This document shows positions 1 through 7,227 of a stretch of DNA of 64,000 nucleotides, one piece after another (position 1 is the stretch's first letter; each line of letters opens with the position of its first letter). A program made the position numbers and the translations under genes. The stretch is from Nioella sp965215655 (GTDB lineage Bacteria > Pseudomonadota > Alphaproteobacteria > Rhodobacterales > Rhodobacteraceae), in the NCBI RefSeq assembly GCF_965215655.1, contig NZ_OZ244111.1, forward strand, positions 2,480,001 to 2,544,000, written 5' to 3'. Under the pieces are notes generated by a model, which did no database searches, was not told the origin of the DNA, and saw only the letters and a program-made list of their open reading frames with translations.

Positions 1-925
1 CGGTGAAGGTATCTTTCGGACCCCACTCGATGGTTTCGCCATTGATGGTGGTTTTGCCCCGCCCCTTCACCACATGGAAGGCCGCAGAAGACGACCGCAG
101 CGGCGGCGCATGGCGCTGGCCCGCCCCGATCCGCATGGCGGTGAAGCCCATGGTGGGCAACACGTCGGCACCGGTTTCGGGGTTCACATAGTCCAGTTCC
201 GCGCAGTCGCCGTCCGTATAGGCGGCCATTTCATTCAGCGCGGCCTCGGTCCGGCCCCAGGGGTAGCGCATCATCGGGTAGCGGCGTGCGCCTGCGCCTA
301 GTTTGCGGCTCGGCGCAAGACCGGAAGACAGATATTCCACCTGGCTGGCATCCGGGCGATTGCGCTGCGCCTGAAGCGGGCCTTCGGTGGCGTAGGAGCC
401 TTCGAGATAGACGAAAAGCGGCAGGTCGAGCGCGTCGAGCCAGACCACGGGTTCGGTTCCTTCATGTCCATGATCATGCCATTCGCCACCGGGGGTCAGC
501 ACCAGATCGCCCTCCTCCATCGGCAGCTTTTCCCCGTCCACGACGGTATAGCCACCCTTGCCTTCCACCACGATCCGAACGGCTGAGGGCGTGTGCACAT
601 GGGCCGGCGCGGTTTCCCCCGGCAACAGCAGTTGCAGCCCCAGATAGATCGAGGAGGTCGCCTGCATCGCCCCCGCCCCGCGACCGGGATCGGAGAGGAC
701 CAAAACCCGACGTTCGGCTTTTTCGACCGGCGTCAGCTCGCCCGCGCGCAGCAGCAGGGGGCGGATCGCGTCGTAATTCCAGTGGCCCGACCTGGTCACC
801 GGGTTGGGGGCGCCATGGGGCAACACGTTGCGCATCATCGGCCAGAGCGGTGCAACCCCCGCTGCCGTCATGTCATCACGATAGTCCTGCGGCAGCTCTT
901 CCAAAGTGCCCAATTGCTCGCCCAT
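1..925 (-). CDS. Gentisate 1,2-dioxygenase-like bicupin, 3' end beyond window
   Basis: The gene reads leftward from an ATG at 925 and is open to base 1, so about 308 N-terminal residues are visible and the C-terminus lies outside. The first cupin has the metal-binding signature AHVHTPSAVRIVVEG around residues 108-122 (H109 and H111), followed by TPGGEWHDHGHE around 144-155. This pattern is typical of bacterial gentisate 1,2-dioxygenases, Fe(II) enzymes that open gentisate to maleylpyruvate. The second cupin is visible near the left edge (HHVVKG-like turn, FHVVKGRGKTTINGE). It is transcribed divergently from a MarR-type repressor across a perfect inverted repeat, as is usual for aromatic catabolism genes. 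A related ring-cleaving cupin such as a 1-hydroxy-2-naphthoate or salicylate dioxygenase is the main alternative; the missing C-terminus and neighbouring maleylpyruvate genes would decide this. Confidence 0.82.
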   Translation of the reverse strand, partial: MGEQLGTLEELPQDYRDDMTAAGVAPLWPMMRNVLPHGAPNPVTRSGHWNYDAIRPLLLRAGELTPVEKAERRVLVLSDPGRGAGAMQATSSIYLGLQLLLPGETAPAHVHTPSAVRIVVEGKGGYTVVDGEKLPMEEGDLVLTPGGEWHDHGHEGTEPVVWLDALDLPLFVYLEGSYATEGPLQAQRNRPDASQVEYLSSGLAPSRKLGAGARRYPMMRYPWGRTEAALNEMAAYTDGDCAELDYVNPETGADVLPTMGFTAMRIGAGQRHAPPLRSSSAAFHVVKGRGKTTINGETIEWGPKDTFT

Positions 926-952
926 GGCGTCCTCCCTTGGATTCGATATACT

Positions 953-977
953 AAGCATGCTGATTATTAGCATGCTT
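953..977. promoter_or_regulatory. Perfect inverted repeat, probable MarR operator
   Basis: Arms AAGCATGCT (953-961) and AGCATGCTT (969-977) are exact reverse complements around a 7-base AT-rich centre. The repeat sits between the divergent dioxygenase (ATG at 925) and MarR gene (ATG at 1032). A site of this size and symmetry suits a MarR dimer that represses both promoters. Confidence 0.65.
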
Positions 978-1031
978 GTCAACGGGACCTGCAATTGCCT
1001 ATCCTGTGACGGACACGGGGGGAGGCCGGAC

Positions 1032-1499
1032 ATGGTCGAGATCTACAACATGGCGGGCCATCTGGTGCGCAGGCTGAACCAGATCTCGGTGGCGGTCTTC
1101 GCGGACCGAATGGCGGCCGAAGGGGTGGAGCTGACCCCGGTGCAATTCGCGGCCCTGTCGGCGATCGACGCCCGTCCGGGCATCGCGCAGGCCGCACTTG
1201 CGGGGGCGATTGCCTATGACCAGACGACGCTTGGCGGCGTGATCGACCGGCTGGAGCAGAAGGGGTTCGTCGCGCGCCAGGTCAGCCCCAGGGACCGCCG
1301 TGCGCGGGTTCTGACGGTCACACAGGCCGGGCATGACTTGCTGGCGCGCGTGCGGCCCGTGGTGCGGGATCTGCAGGGGGATATCCTCTCGGGGCTCGAC
1401 GAGGTCGAGACCGCGCAGATGCTGGCCCTCCTGAAAAAGACCACGGACGCAGGAAATGATAAGAGCCGTGCACCGCTGGCTCCTCGTGACAAGCGCTAG
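1032..1499 (+). CDS. MarR-family transcriptional regulator
   Basis: A 155-residue protein with the winged-helix core of MarR regulators: the recognition-helix region AYDQTTLGGVIDRLEQKG is followed by the wing VSPRDRRARVLTVTQAG. The ATG at 1032 was chosen because a purine-rich GGGGGGAGG lies just upstream and because the longer frame extends through the operator region. It is divergent from the gentisate dioxygenase-like gene and probably represses it until an aromatic acid (gentisate, salicylate or a relative) is bound; the ligand is inferred from context only. The gene ends 56 bases before the next gene. Confidence 0.85.
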   Translation: MVEIYNMAGHLVRRLNQISVAVFADRMAAEGVELTPVQFAALSAIDARPGIAQAALAGAIAYDQTTLGGVIDRLEQKGFVARQVSPRDRRARVLTVTQAGHDLLARVRPVVRDLQGDILSGLDEVETAQMLALLKKTTDAGNDKSRAPLAPRDKR

Positions 1500-1555
1500 G
1501 ATGTGCAGGGCTGGACGCGCCCCCGCTTTCCCGCCATGACGTCGGGTAGCAATGG

Positions 1556-2509
1556 ATGACGACCCGGATGACTGACCCTGATATGCCCAAATCCTGCTGC
1601 ACCCCGGCCCGAGACAGCGATGTGCCCCCTGCCCCGGCCATGACGCCCGGCACCGGGGACAGCGGCAAGGCCGAGGCGATCCCGATTCCCGGCGGCACCG
1701 CATTGGTGGGCACGGCCCGCCCCGGTCTGCCCATGGACGGGGAAAGCCCGATAAAGCGCAAACGGGTCAAGCCCTTCGCCATCGACGCCACCACCGTCAC
1801 CAATGCCCGTTTCGCCCGGTTCGTGGCCGAAACCGGATATGTCACGGAGGCCGAGCGCTTCGGCAATTCCTTCGTCTTCTTCAGCTTTCTGCCGCCCAAC
1901 GCGCCGCCCACACAAGGGGTCGTCGGCACCGAATGGTGGCGCATGGTCGATGGGGCCAATTGGCGGCTGCCCCATGGGCCGCTGGTGCCAGAGGCCTATC
2001 ACGACGATCACCCGGTCGTGCAGGTCAGCTGGATTGACGCGCAGGCCTTTGCCATCTGGGCGGGTGGACGGCTGCCGAGCGAGGCCGAATGGGAACACGC
2101 CGCGCGCGGCGGGCTTGGCGATGTGCGCTTTCCCTGGGGGGATGAGGAACCGGACGATACGAATTTCCTGCCCTGCAACATCTGGCAGGGTCAGTTCCCG
2201 CACCACAACACCGGGGCCGACGGGTTCATCGCGACCGCGCCTGCCCGATCCTTTGAGCCCAATGGCTATGGTCTGTTCAACATGGTCGGCAATGTGTGGG
2301 AATGGACGGCAGAGCCGTTTCGGGTGAAGTCGCTCAAGAAGGCGACACAGGCGGCACATCGGGGCAAGGACGGCTACAAGCTGCAAAAGGGCGGCTCGTT
2401 CCTCTGTCATATCTCCTATTGCTACCGATACCGGATCGCGGCGCGTCATGGGAATGCGCCGGATACGGCAACGCCACACCAGGGGTTCCGGTTGGTTTAC
2501 GACATCTGA
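1556..2509 (+). CDS. Formylglycine-generating enzyme (SUMF1/FGE) family protein
   Basis: The 317-residue protein carries the FGE-sulfatase fold: VSWIDAQAFAIWAG, RLPSEAEWEHAARGG, MVGNVWEWT (from residue 243) and a C-terminal CHISYCYRYR. Its two cysteines, at about 284 and 289, match the copper-binding active-site pair of true FGEs, so it is probably an active oxidase of substrate cysteines and not an EgtB/ergothioneine-type relative. FGEs convert the cysteine of CxPxR in sulfatases to formylglycine. The protein itself contains CTPAR at residues 15-19, an exact CxPxR match. No sulfatase gene is in the window. ATGs at 1568 and 1583 are alternative starts in the same frame, and none has a convincing ribosome binding site; the last would still retain the motif. 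Confidence 0.82.
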   Translation: MTTRMTDPDMPKSCCTPARDSDVPPAPAMTPGTGDSGKAEAIPIPGGTALVGTARPGLPMDGESPIKRKRVKPFAIDATTVTNARFARFVAETGYVTEAERFGNSFVFFSFLPPNAPPTQGVVGTEWWRMVDGANWRLPHGPLVPEAYHDDHPVVQVSWIDAQAFAIWAGGRLPSEAEWEHAARGGLGDVRFPWGDEEPDDTNFLPCNIWQGQFPHHNTGADGFIATAPARSFEPNGYGLFNMVGNVWEWTAEPFRVKSLKKATQAAHRGKDGYKLQKGGSFLCHISYCYRYRIAARHGNAPDTATPHQGFRLVYDI

Positions 2510-2518
2510 CCGGAGCGA

Positions 2519-2542
2519 GAAAAATCTACCGGAAGATTTTTC
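2519..2542. terminator. AT-rich hairpin after the FGE-like gene
   Basis: GAAAAATCT (2519-2527) pairs with AGATTTTTC (2534-2542) around a 6-base loop. The A-run/T-run symmetry lets it act in both directions between the convergent FGE-like gene and nadC. Confidence 0.6.
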
Positions 2543-2562
2543 CGCCAGACTCGCGCGCATTC

Positions 2563-2586
2563 GAAAAGTTTTCTGGAAAACTTTTC
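2563..2586. terminator. Second bidirectional hairpin before nadC stop
   Basis: GAAAAGTTTTC (2563-2573) and GAAAACTTTTC (2576-2586) are perfectly complementary; a 4-base CTGG loop leaves 10 base pairs. With the hairpin 20 bases upstream it forms a tandem terminator serving both convergent transcripts. Confidence 0.6.
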
Positions 2587-2602
2587 TCTGCGTCCCCGGC
2601 GG

Positions 2603-3451
2603 TCAGAAATCGAGACCGAGATCCAGGGTCTTGGCGGAATGGGTAAGCGCACCGGAAGAAATGAAGTCCACCCCTGTTTCCGCGACCTCCGCGATGCGCC
2701 CGAGCGTCATGTTGCCAGACGCCTCGGTGACCACGCGGCCTGCAACCATCTTCACCGCCTCACGCAATGTCGGCGTGTCCATGTTGTCCAGCAGCACCAC
2801 ATCAGCCCCGCCCTCGTCCAGCACCTCGGCCAGTTGGTCGAGCGTATCCACCTCGATCTCCACCCGCATCATATGCGACGCGTGGGCCTTCGCCGCCCGC
2901 AGCACCGCGCGCACGCCACCCGCGGCCGCGATGTGGTTATCTTTTACAAGAATGGCGTCCGACAGGCTGAAGCGGTGATTGAAGCCCCCCCCATGCAGCA
3001 CCGCCTGTTTTTCGACGATGCGCAGCCCCGGCGTGGTCTTGCGCGTGCAGGTGATGCGCGTCGCGGTGCCGTCTGTTTCCTTGACGAACTGCGCTGTCAG
3101 CGTCGCGATCCCCGACAGGCGGCCCGCGAAGTTCAGAGCCACCCGCTCGCCCGACAGGATCGACGCGGCGCTGCCCTTGATGGTCATCAGCGTGTCGCCG
3201 GGAGCGCAGGGCGAGCCGTCGGGGCGCAGCACCTTCACCTCCAGCATCGGGTCGACAAGGTGAAAGGCCAGCCGCGCGATCTGCATGCCGGACACGACGC
3301 CCTCTGCCCGCGCATTCAGCCGGGCGTCATAGGTCACGCCCGCCGGGATCACGGCGCGCGTGGTCACATCGCCATAGGTGCCGAGGTCTTCCATCAGCGC
3401 GGCGCGCACCAGCGGTTCCAGGATCAGGTCGGGCAGGTCGGCATGCTGCAT
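2603..3451 (-). CDS. nadC: Nicotinate-nucleotide pyrophosphorylase (quinolinate phosphoribosyltransferase)
   Basis: A 282-residue cytosolic enzyme that joins quinolinate and PRPP to give nicotinate mononucleotide, the third step of the aspartate route to NAD. RKTTPGLR (137-144) and HGGGFNHR (153-160) are the quinolinate/PRPP-binding signatures, and the barrel continues with DAILVKDNHI, VEIEVDTLDQL, VVLLDNM and GVDFISSGALTHS. The length is standard. Its ATG overlaps the nadB stop by one base (TAATG), so it is translationally coupled as the last gene of nadA-nadB-nadC. It ends at a pair of hairpins shared with the convergent FGE-like gene. Confidence 0.97.
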   Translation of the reverse strand: MQHADLPDLILEPLVRAALMEDLGTYGDVTTRAVIPAGVTYDARLNARAEGVVSGMQIARLAFHLVDPMLEVKVLRPDGSPCAPGDTLMTIKGSAASILSGERVALNFAGRLSGIATLTAQFVKETDGTATRITCTRKTTPGLRIVEKQAVLHGGGFNHRFSLSDAILVKDNHIAAAGGVRAVLRAAKAHASHMMRVEIEVDTLDQLAEVLDEGGADVVLLDNMDTPTLREAVKMVAGRVVTEASGNMTLGRIAEVAETGVDFISSGALTHSAKTLDLGLDF

Positions 3452-5007
3452 TACGAGGCATCCTTTGCGGCGGCGGCCCGGATTGCGAGGGCATCCGGCA
3501 GGTGGATCAGGGTGCGATGTGCGAGATCGGGGTTGGGCGCCGGAAAATCGTCGCGCCAGTGTCCGCCCCGGCTTTCCTCCCGTGTCAGCGCAGCGGCGGC
3601 AATGAGCGTGGCGGTGGCAGTCATGTTGAGGAAGGACGGATCGTGCGCGTGGTCCGCCTCCAGCCGGGCGATGGTGGCAAGGGCCGCTTTCAACCCCTCG
3701 GCGGTGCGACGCACACCAACATCGGCGGTCATGGTCTGGCGCAGCTCGGTGACGGCATCCGGGTCGGGGATGCTGCCGCCATCGGGGAAACTGACGTCCA
3801 CGGGCGCAGCTTCGGTCAGTGGCAGGGTCTGGGCGATATCACCGGCGGCATTGCGCGCGTAGACCAAGGCCTCCAGCAGACCGTTCGAAGCCAGCCGGTT
3901 CGCGCCATGCAGACCGGTCGACGACGCCTCACCACAAACCCAAAGCCCTTGCAAACTGGTACGGCCATGCTGATCGGCCGCGATTCCGCCCATGTGGTAA
4001 TGGGCGGCCACCGCGACCGGGATCGGCTCCACAACCGGGTCGATCCCGGCGCGGGCACAGGTTTCGGCGACCGAAGGGAACATGGTCAGCACCCGCGCCC
4101 CGAGCGCCGCGCGCGTGTCCAGCATCGGGCGGTTCCCGGCCTGGGTCTCGGCAAAGATCGCACGCGCGACGATATCGCGTGGGGCCAGTTCGGCATCGGG
4201 GTGTACGTTGAGCATGAAGCGCTCGCCCGCCTTGTTGATCAGCGTCGCGCCTTCGCCGCGCAGGGCCTCGGTCGCCAGTGGCGCGGGGTCCTCGCCAATA
4301 TCAAAACCGGTCGGGTGGAACTGCACGAATTCCGGGTCGGCCATCAGCGCCCCGGCGCGAGCGGCCATGCCGATCACCTGCCCGCGAATGCGCGGCGGGT
4401 TGGTGGTGTGGGCGTAGAGCCCGCCCGAACCGCCACCGGCCAGCAGCACGGCGGGGGCCTCTATCAGAACGTCGCCGGTTGCCCGCTCGGCAGAGGTGAT
4501 CCAGACGCCGGTGACGCGGTCGCCGTCGGTTTCCAGCCGGGTGGCCAAGGCCCCCTCGATCACCTGCGCAGACGGCGTGTCCCGCAGCGCCGCAATCAGC
4601 GTTTCCATGATCTGCCTGCCGGCCTGATCGCCCTGCACCCGCACCACGCGGGCGGCGGAATGGGCGGCTTCGCGGCTCATGACATAGCCGCCCCTTCCGT
4701 CACGGTCGAAGGGGGTGCCAAGCTCGGTCAGGTCGAGGATATGGTCGCGCGCCACGCGGGTCACCATGGCGGCAACCTCGGCATCTACGGTCCCTGCCCC
4801 GGCTTTCACCGTGTCATCCGCATGGGCCTCGGGGCTGTCACTCGCAGCCATCGCGGCGGCCACCCCGCCTTGTGCCCATGCACTGGAGGCCCCGTCGCCC
4901 AAAGCCTCGGGCGAGATCATCAAGACCGGGCGCGGGGCCAATTCCAAGGCCGCGTAGAGCGCGCCAAGGCCCGCGCCCACGATGACGATACGGTCGGTGC
5001 GGATCAC
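3451..5007 (-). CDS. nadB: L-aspartate oxidase
   Basis: A 518-residue FAD enzyme that oxidises L-aspartate to iminoaspartate for quinolinate synthesis. The N-terminal dinucleotide fold is IVGAGLGALYAAL, followed by SSAWAQGGVAAA, the HAADDT-type region, FVQFHPTGF, LRGEGATLINKAGERF and the C-terminal FAD-binding HYHMGGIAADQHGRTS with CGEASSTGLHGANRLASN. These are hallmark motifs of the succinate-dehydrogenase/aspartate-oxidase flavoprotein family, and the missing covalent-FAD histidine context favours NadB. Translation starts at a GTG four bases after the nadA stop; the start is weakly supported by a GAAG upstream. Confidence 0.96.
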   Translation of the reverse strand: MIRTDRIVIVGAGLGALYAALELAPRPVLMISPEALGDGASSAWAQGGVAAAMAASDSPEAHADDTVKAGAGTVDAEVAAMVTRVARDHILDLTELGTPFDRDGRGGYVMSREAAHSAARVVRVQGDQAGRQIMETLIAALRDTPSAQVIEGALATRLETDGDRVTGVWITSAERATGDVLIEAPAVLLAGGGSGGLYAHTTNPPRIRGQVIGMAARAGALMADPEFVQFHPTGFDIGEDPAPLATEALRGEGATLINKAGERFMLNVHPDAELAPRDIVARAIFAETQAGNRPMLDTRAALGARVLTMFPSVAETCARAGIDPVVEPIPVAVAAHYHMGGIAADQHGRTSLQGLWVCGEASSTGLHGANRLASNGLLEALVYARNAAGDIAQTLPLTEAAPVDVSFPDGGSIPDPDAVTELRQTMTADVGVRRTAEGLKAALATIARLEADHAHDPSFLNMTATATLIAAAALTREESRGGHWRDDFPAPNPDLAHRTLIHLPDALAIRAAAAKDAS

Positions 5008-5011
5008 CGCT

Positions 5012-6064
5012 TCAGATCCCCAATTCGCGGGAAAGGTCGATCATCCGCTGGACGGCGAGACGCGCCTTCGCGGCGATCTCTTCATCCACATGCACCTCTG
5101 GCGACATCGTGTGCAGCGACCAGAGCACCTTTTCCAGCGTGATCTTCTTCATATAGGGGCACATGTTGCAGGGGCCGACGAACTCGACCTCTGGCAGCGC
5201 GTCCGCGATGTTGGAGGCCATGGAGCATTCCGTCAGCAGCATCGCGTTTTTGGGCTTTTCGCGCGACACGTAGTCGATAATGCCCTTGGTGGAGCCGGAG
5301 AAATCCGACGCGTCCACCACCGATGGCGGGCATTCGGGATGCGCGATGATGCGGGTGCCGGGGTTCCATTCGCGGAAGTCCTTGATGTCTTCCGCGGTGA
5401 ACTGCTCGTGCACGATGCACGACCCTTCCCACCAGACCACGTTCTTTTGCGGCACGTCGCGGGCGACGTTCTGGGCCAGATACTGGTCGGGGGTCATGAT
5501 CACGGTGTCGCTGTCCATCGCGGCCACGATCTGCGCGGCGTTCGAGGACGTACAGCATATGTCGGAGGCGGCTTTCACCTCGGCCGTGGTGTTCACATAG
5601 GACACGACCGGCGCGCCGGGATATTTTGCCCGCATCTGGGCAATGCCCTCGGCGGTGATCGATTCCGCCAGAGAACACCCCGCCTCCATATCCGGCATCA
5701 GCACGCGCTTTTCTGGGCTGAGGATTTTCGACGTCTCGGCCATGAAATGCACGCCGCATTGCACGATCACCTCGGCATCGGTGCGCTGTGCTTCCATCGC
5801 CAGTTGCAGGCTGTCGCCGACGAAATCGGAAATCCCGTGATAGATGTCGGGCGTCATGTAGTTGTGCGCGAGGATCACCGCGTTCCGCTCGCGCTTCAAC
5901 CGGTTGATTGCGGCCACGTATGGCGCATGACGCACCCAGTCCACTGGGGTCACCACGCGGTCCATCTTGGCATAGATCGGGGCCAGTTCCTCGGCCAGGT
6001 CTGCATTGGGCGCGAGATCGTAAACCTCTGACAGGTTTTCGCGCATGGCAGTAATATCGAGCAT
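5012..6064 (-). CDS. nadA: Quinolinate synthase A
   Basis: A 350-residue [4Fe-4S] enzyme that condenses iminoaspartate with dihydroxyacetone phosphate to quinolinate. The three expected cluster cysteines are in CGVHFMAE, LLTECSMASN and the C-terminal GPCNMCPYMK. NYMTPDIYHGISDFVGDSL and NTTAEVKAASDICCTSSNA are also family signatures. The ATG at 6064 was chosen over one 54 bases upstream because CTGGAGGGCTGAG gives a well-spaced GGAGG there and homologues begin close to this residue. It is the first gene of the nad operon, about 146 bases downstream of the formate dehydrogenase operon, with no obvious terminator between them. Confidence 0.96.
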   Translation of the reverse strand: MLDITAMRENLSEVYDLAPNADLAEELAPIYAKMDRVVTPVDWVRHAPYVAAINRLKRERNAVILAHNYMTPDIYHGISDFVGDSLQLAMEAQRTDAEVIVQCGVHFMAETSKILSPEKRVLMPDMEAGCSLAESITAEGIAQMRAKYPGAPVVSYVNTTAEVKAASDICCTSSNAAQIVAAMDSDTVIMTPDQYLAQNVARDVPQKNVVWWEGSCIVHEQFTAEDIKDFREWNPGTRIIAHPECPPSVVDASDFSGSTKGIIDYVSREKPKNAMLLTECSMASNIADALPEVEFVGPCNMCPYMKKITLEKVLWSLHTMSPEVHVDEEIAAKARLAVQRMIDLSRELGI

Positions 6065-6210
6065 CTCAGCCCTCCAGGTGACGACCCCCTGCACGGATCG
6101 GGTGGCGTCTTCTGTCATGACGTGTGGGCAGCTTCAAGCCATTGCAAGGGCCAATGAGGCTAACCTGCGCCCCAAAAAGGATAATTTGATGCCGATAGGC
6201 AGCGAAAATG

Positions 6211-6414
6211 TCAGATCTTCTGCGCCGCGTCCAGCACCAGCGCATCGAGCCCCTTGCCACCTTCGGAGACATAGGCCTGCAGCTGCGCGCGCATGCGCGG
6301 GTCCCAGAAATCGCTCAGATGCGCGGCGATCCGGTCCGCCTGATCGGTGCCGGGCTGGGACTTGAAGAAGGTGGCGATCTGATTGGCCATGGTGACCATT
6401 TTTTCAGGGGACAT
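6211..6414 (-). CDS. fdsD: Formate dehydrogenase delta subunit
   Basis: A 67-residue protein beginning MSPEKMVTMANQIATFF and containing HLSDFWDPRMRAQL, the conserved core of the FdsD family. FdsD is a small accessory or structural subunit of the soluble NAD-dependent formate dehydrogenase and is required for a fully active complex in Rhodobacter capsulatus. The start at 6414 overlaps the end of fdhD by 11 bases and has GAGG upstream; an earlier in-frame ATG inside fdhD is unlikely. It is the last gene of the fds operon. Confidence 0.92.
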   Translation of the reverse strand: MSPEKMVTMANQIATFFKSQPGTDQADRIAAHLSDFWDPRMRAQLQAYVSEGGKGLDALVLDAAQKI

Positions 6415-7222
6415 CTTGGGCCTCGGGAATGATGCGATGCGGATGGGAATAGAGATCAAAGCCGCCACCACGGGCGAAGGCGGCGATGGTGATGCCTGCC
6501 TGATCGGCAAGGCGAAGGGCATGTGCCGTGGGGGCGGACACGGCGATCAGCACCGGGCATCCGGCAATGGCCGCCTTCTGGATCAGTTCCACCGACACGC
6601 GGCTGGTCATGACGAAGGCACCGGTTGCCGGGTCGATGCCCTGCCGCGCCAGCGCGCCGATGAGCTTGTCGAGCGCGTTGTGGCGGCCAACGTCCTCGCG
6701 CGCCAGGACGATCCCCTGCCCCGGCAGCAGGAACCCCGCCGCGTGAACGGCGCGGGTCTGATCGTGAAGCGGTTGGTTCGCGCGCAACTCATCCGTGGCG
6801 TGGGCCACCTCGCAGGCGGCGAAACGTGGATCGGCGGTGACTGTGGGCAACGCGCGGGAGGCTTCCTCCAGGCTGTCGATGCCGCAGAGGCCACAGCCCA
6901 CGGGACCGGCCATCTTGCGACGGCGGGTTTCCAGAGCCTTGGACCGCTCGCCGGTTAGCCAGAAGCGGGCCTCGATCCCCACCTCGTGCTCCACCACCTC
7001 GAACTCCTCGATCTGGTCGAGCGTCTCGATGAAGCCTTCGGACAGGGCAAAGCCATGAGCGAAATCGGCGATGTCACCGGGGCTGGCCATCATCACGGCC
7101 TGGGTGGTGCCATCGAACACCACCGCGACCGGCACCTCTTCGGGCAGGTTGCGACGGACGGATAGTTGCCCGTCCGCCTGCACCGAGAGGCCCGGCAAGG
7201 ACCGTGACAGAGGCAGCGCCAC
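6404..7222 (-). CDS. fdhD: Formate dehydrogenase accessory sulfurtransferase FdhD (FdsC)
   Basis: A 272-residue chaperone that transfers sulfur from cysteine desulfurase to the bis-MGD cofactor before insertion into the alpha subunit; in Rhodobacter fds operons it is called FdsC. The sulfurtransferase motif CGLCG has cysteines at 110 and 113, and AREDVGRHNALDKLIG and FVMTSRVSVELIQKAA form the conserved cofactor-binding region. It starts at a GTG five bases after the fdsA stop and overlaps fdsD. Position and motifs agree fully with the R. capsulatus fdsGBACD order. Confidence 0.95.
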   Translation of the reverse strand: MALPLSRSLPGLSVQADGQLSVRRNLPEEVPVAVVFDGTTQAVMMASPGDIADFAHGFALSEGFIETLDQIEEFEVVEHEVGIEARFWLTGERSKALETRRRKMAGPVGCGLCGIDSLEEASRALPTVTADPRFAACEVAHATDELRANQPLHDQTRAVHAAGFLLPGQGIVLAREDVGRHNALDKLIGALARQGIDPATGAFVMTSRVSVELIQKAAIAGCPVLIAVSAPTAHALRLADQAGITIAAFARGGGFDLYSHPHRIIPEAQDVP

Positions 7223-7227
7223 CGGCT

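Noticed and set aside
6065..6118. Longer NadA start with an 18-residue extension
   Set aside because: The downstream ATG has a well-spaced GGAGG and matches the usual N-terminus of the family.
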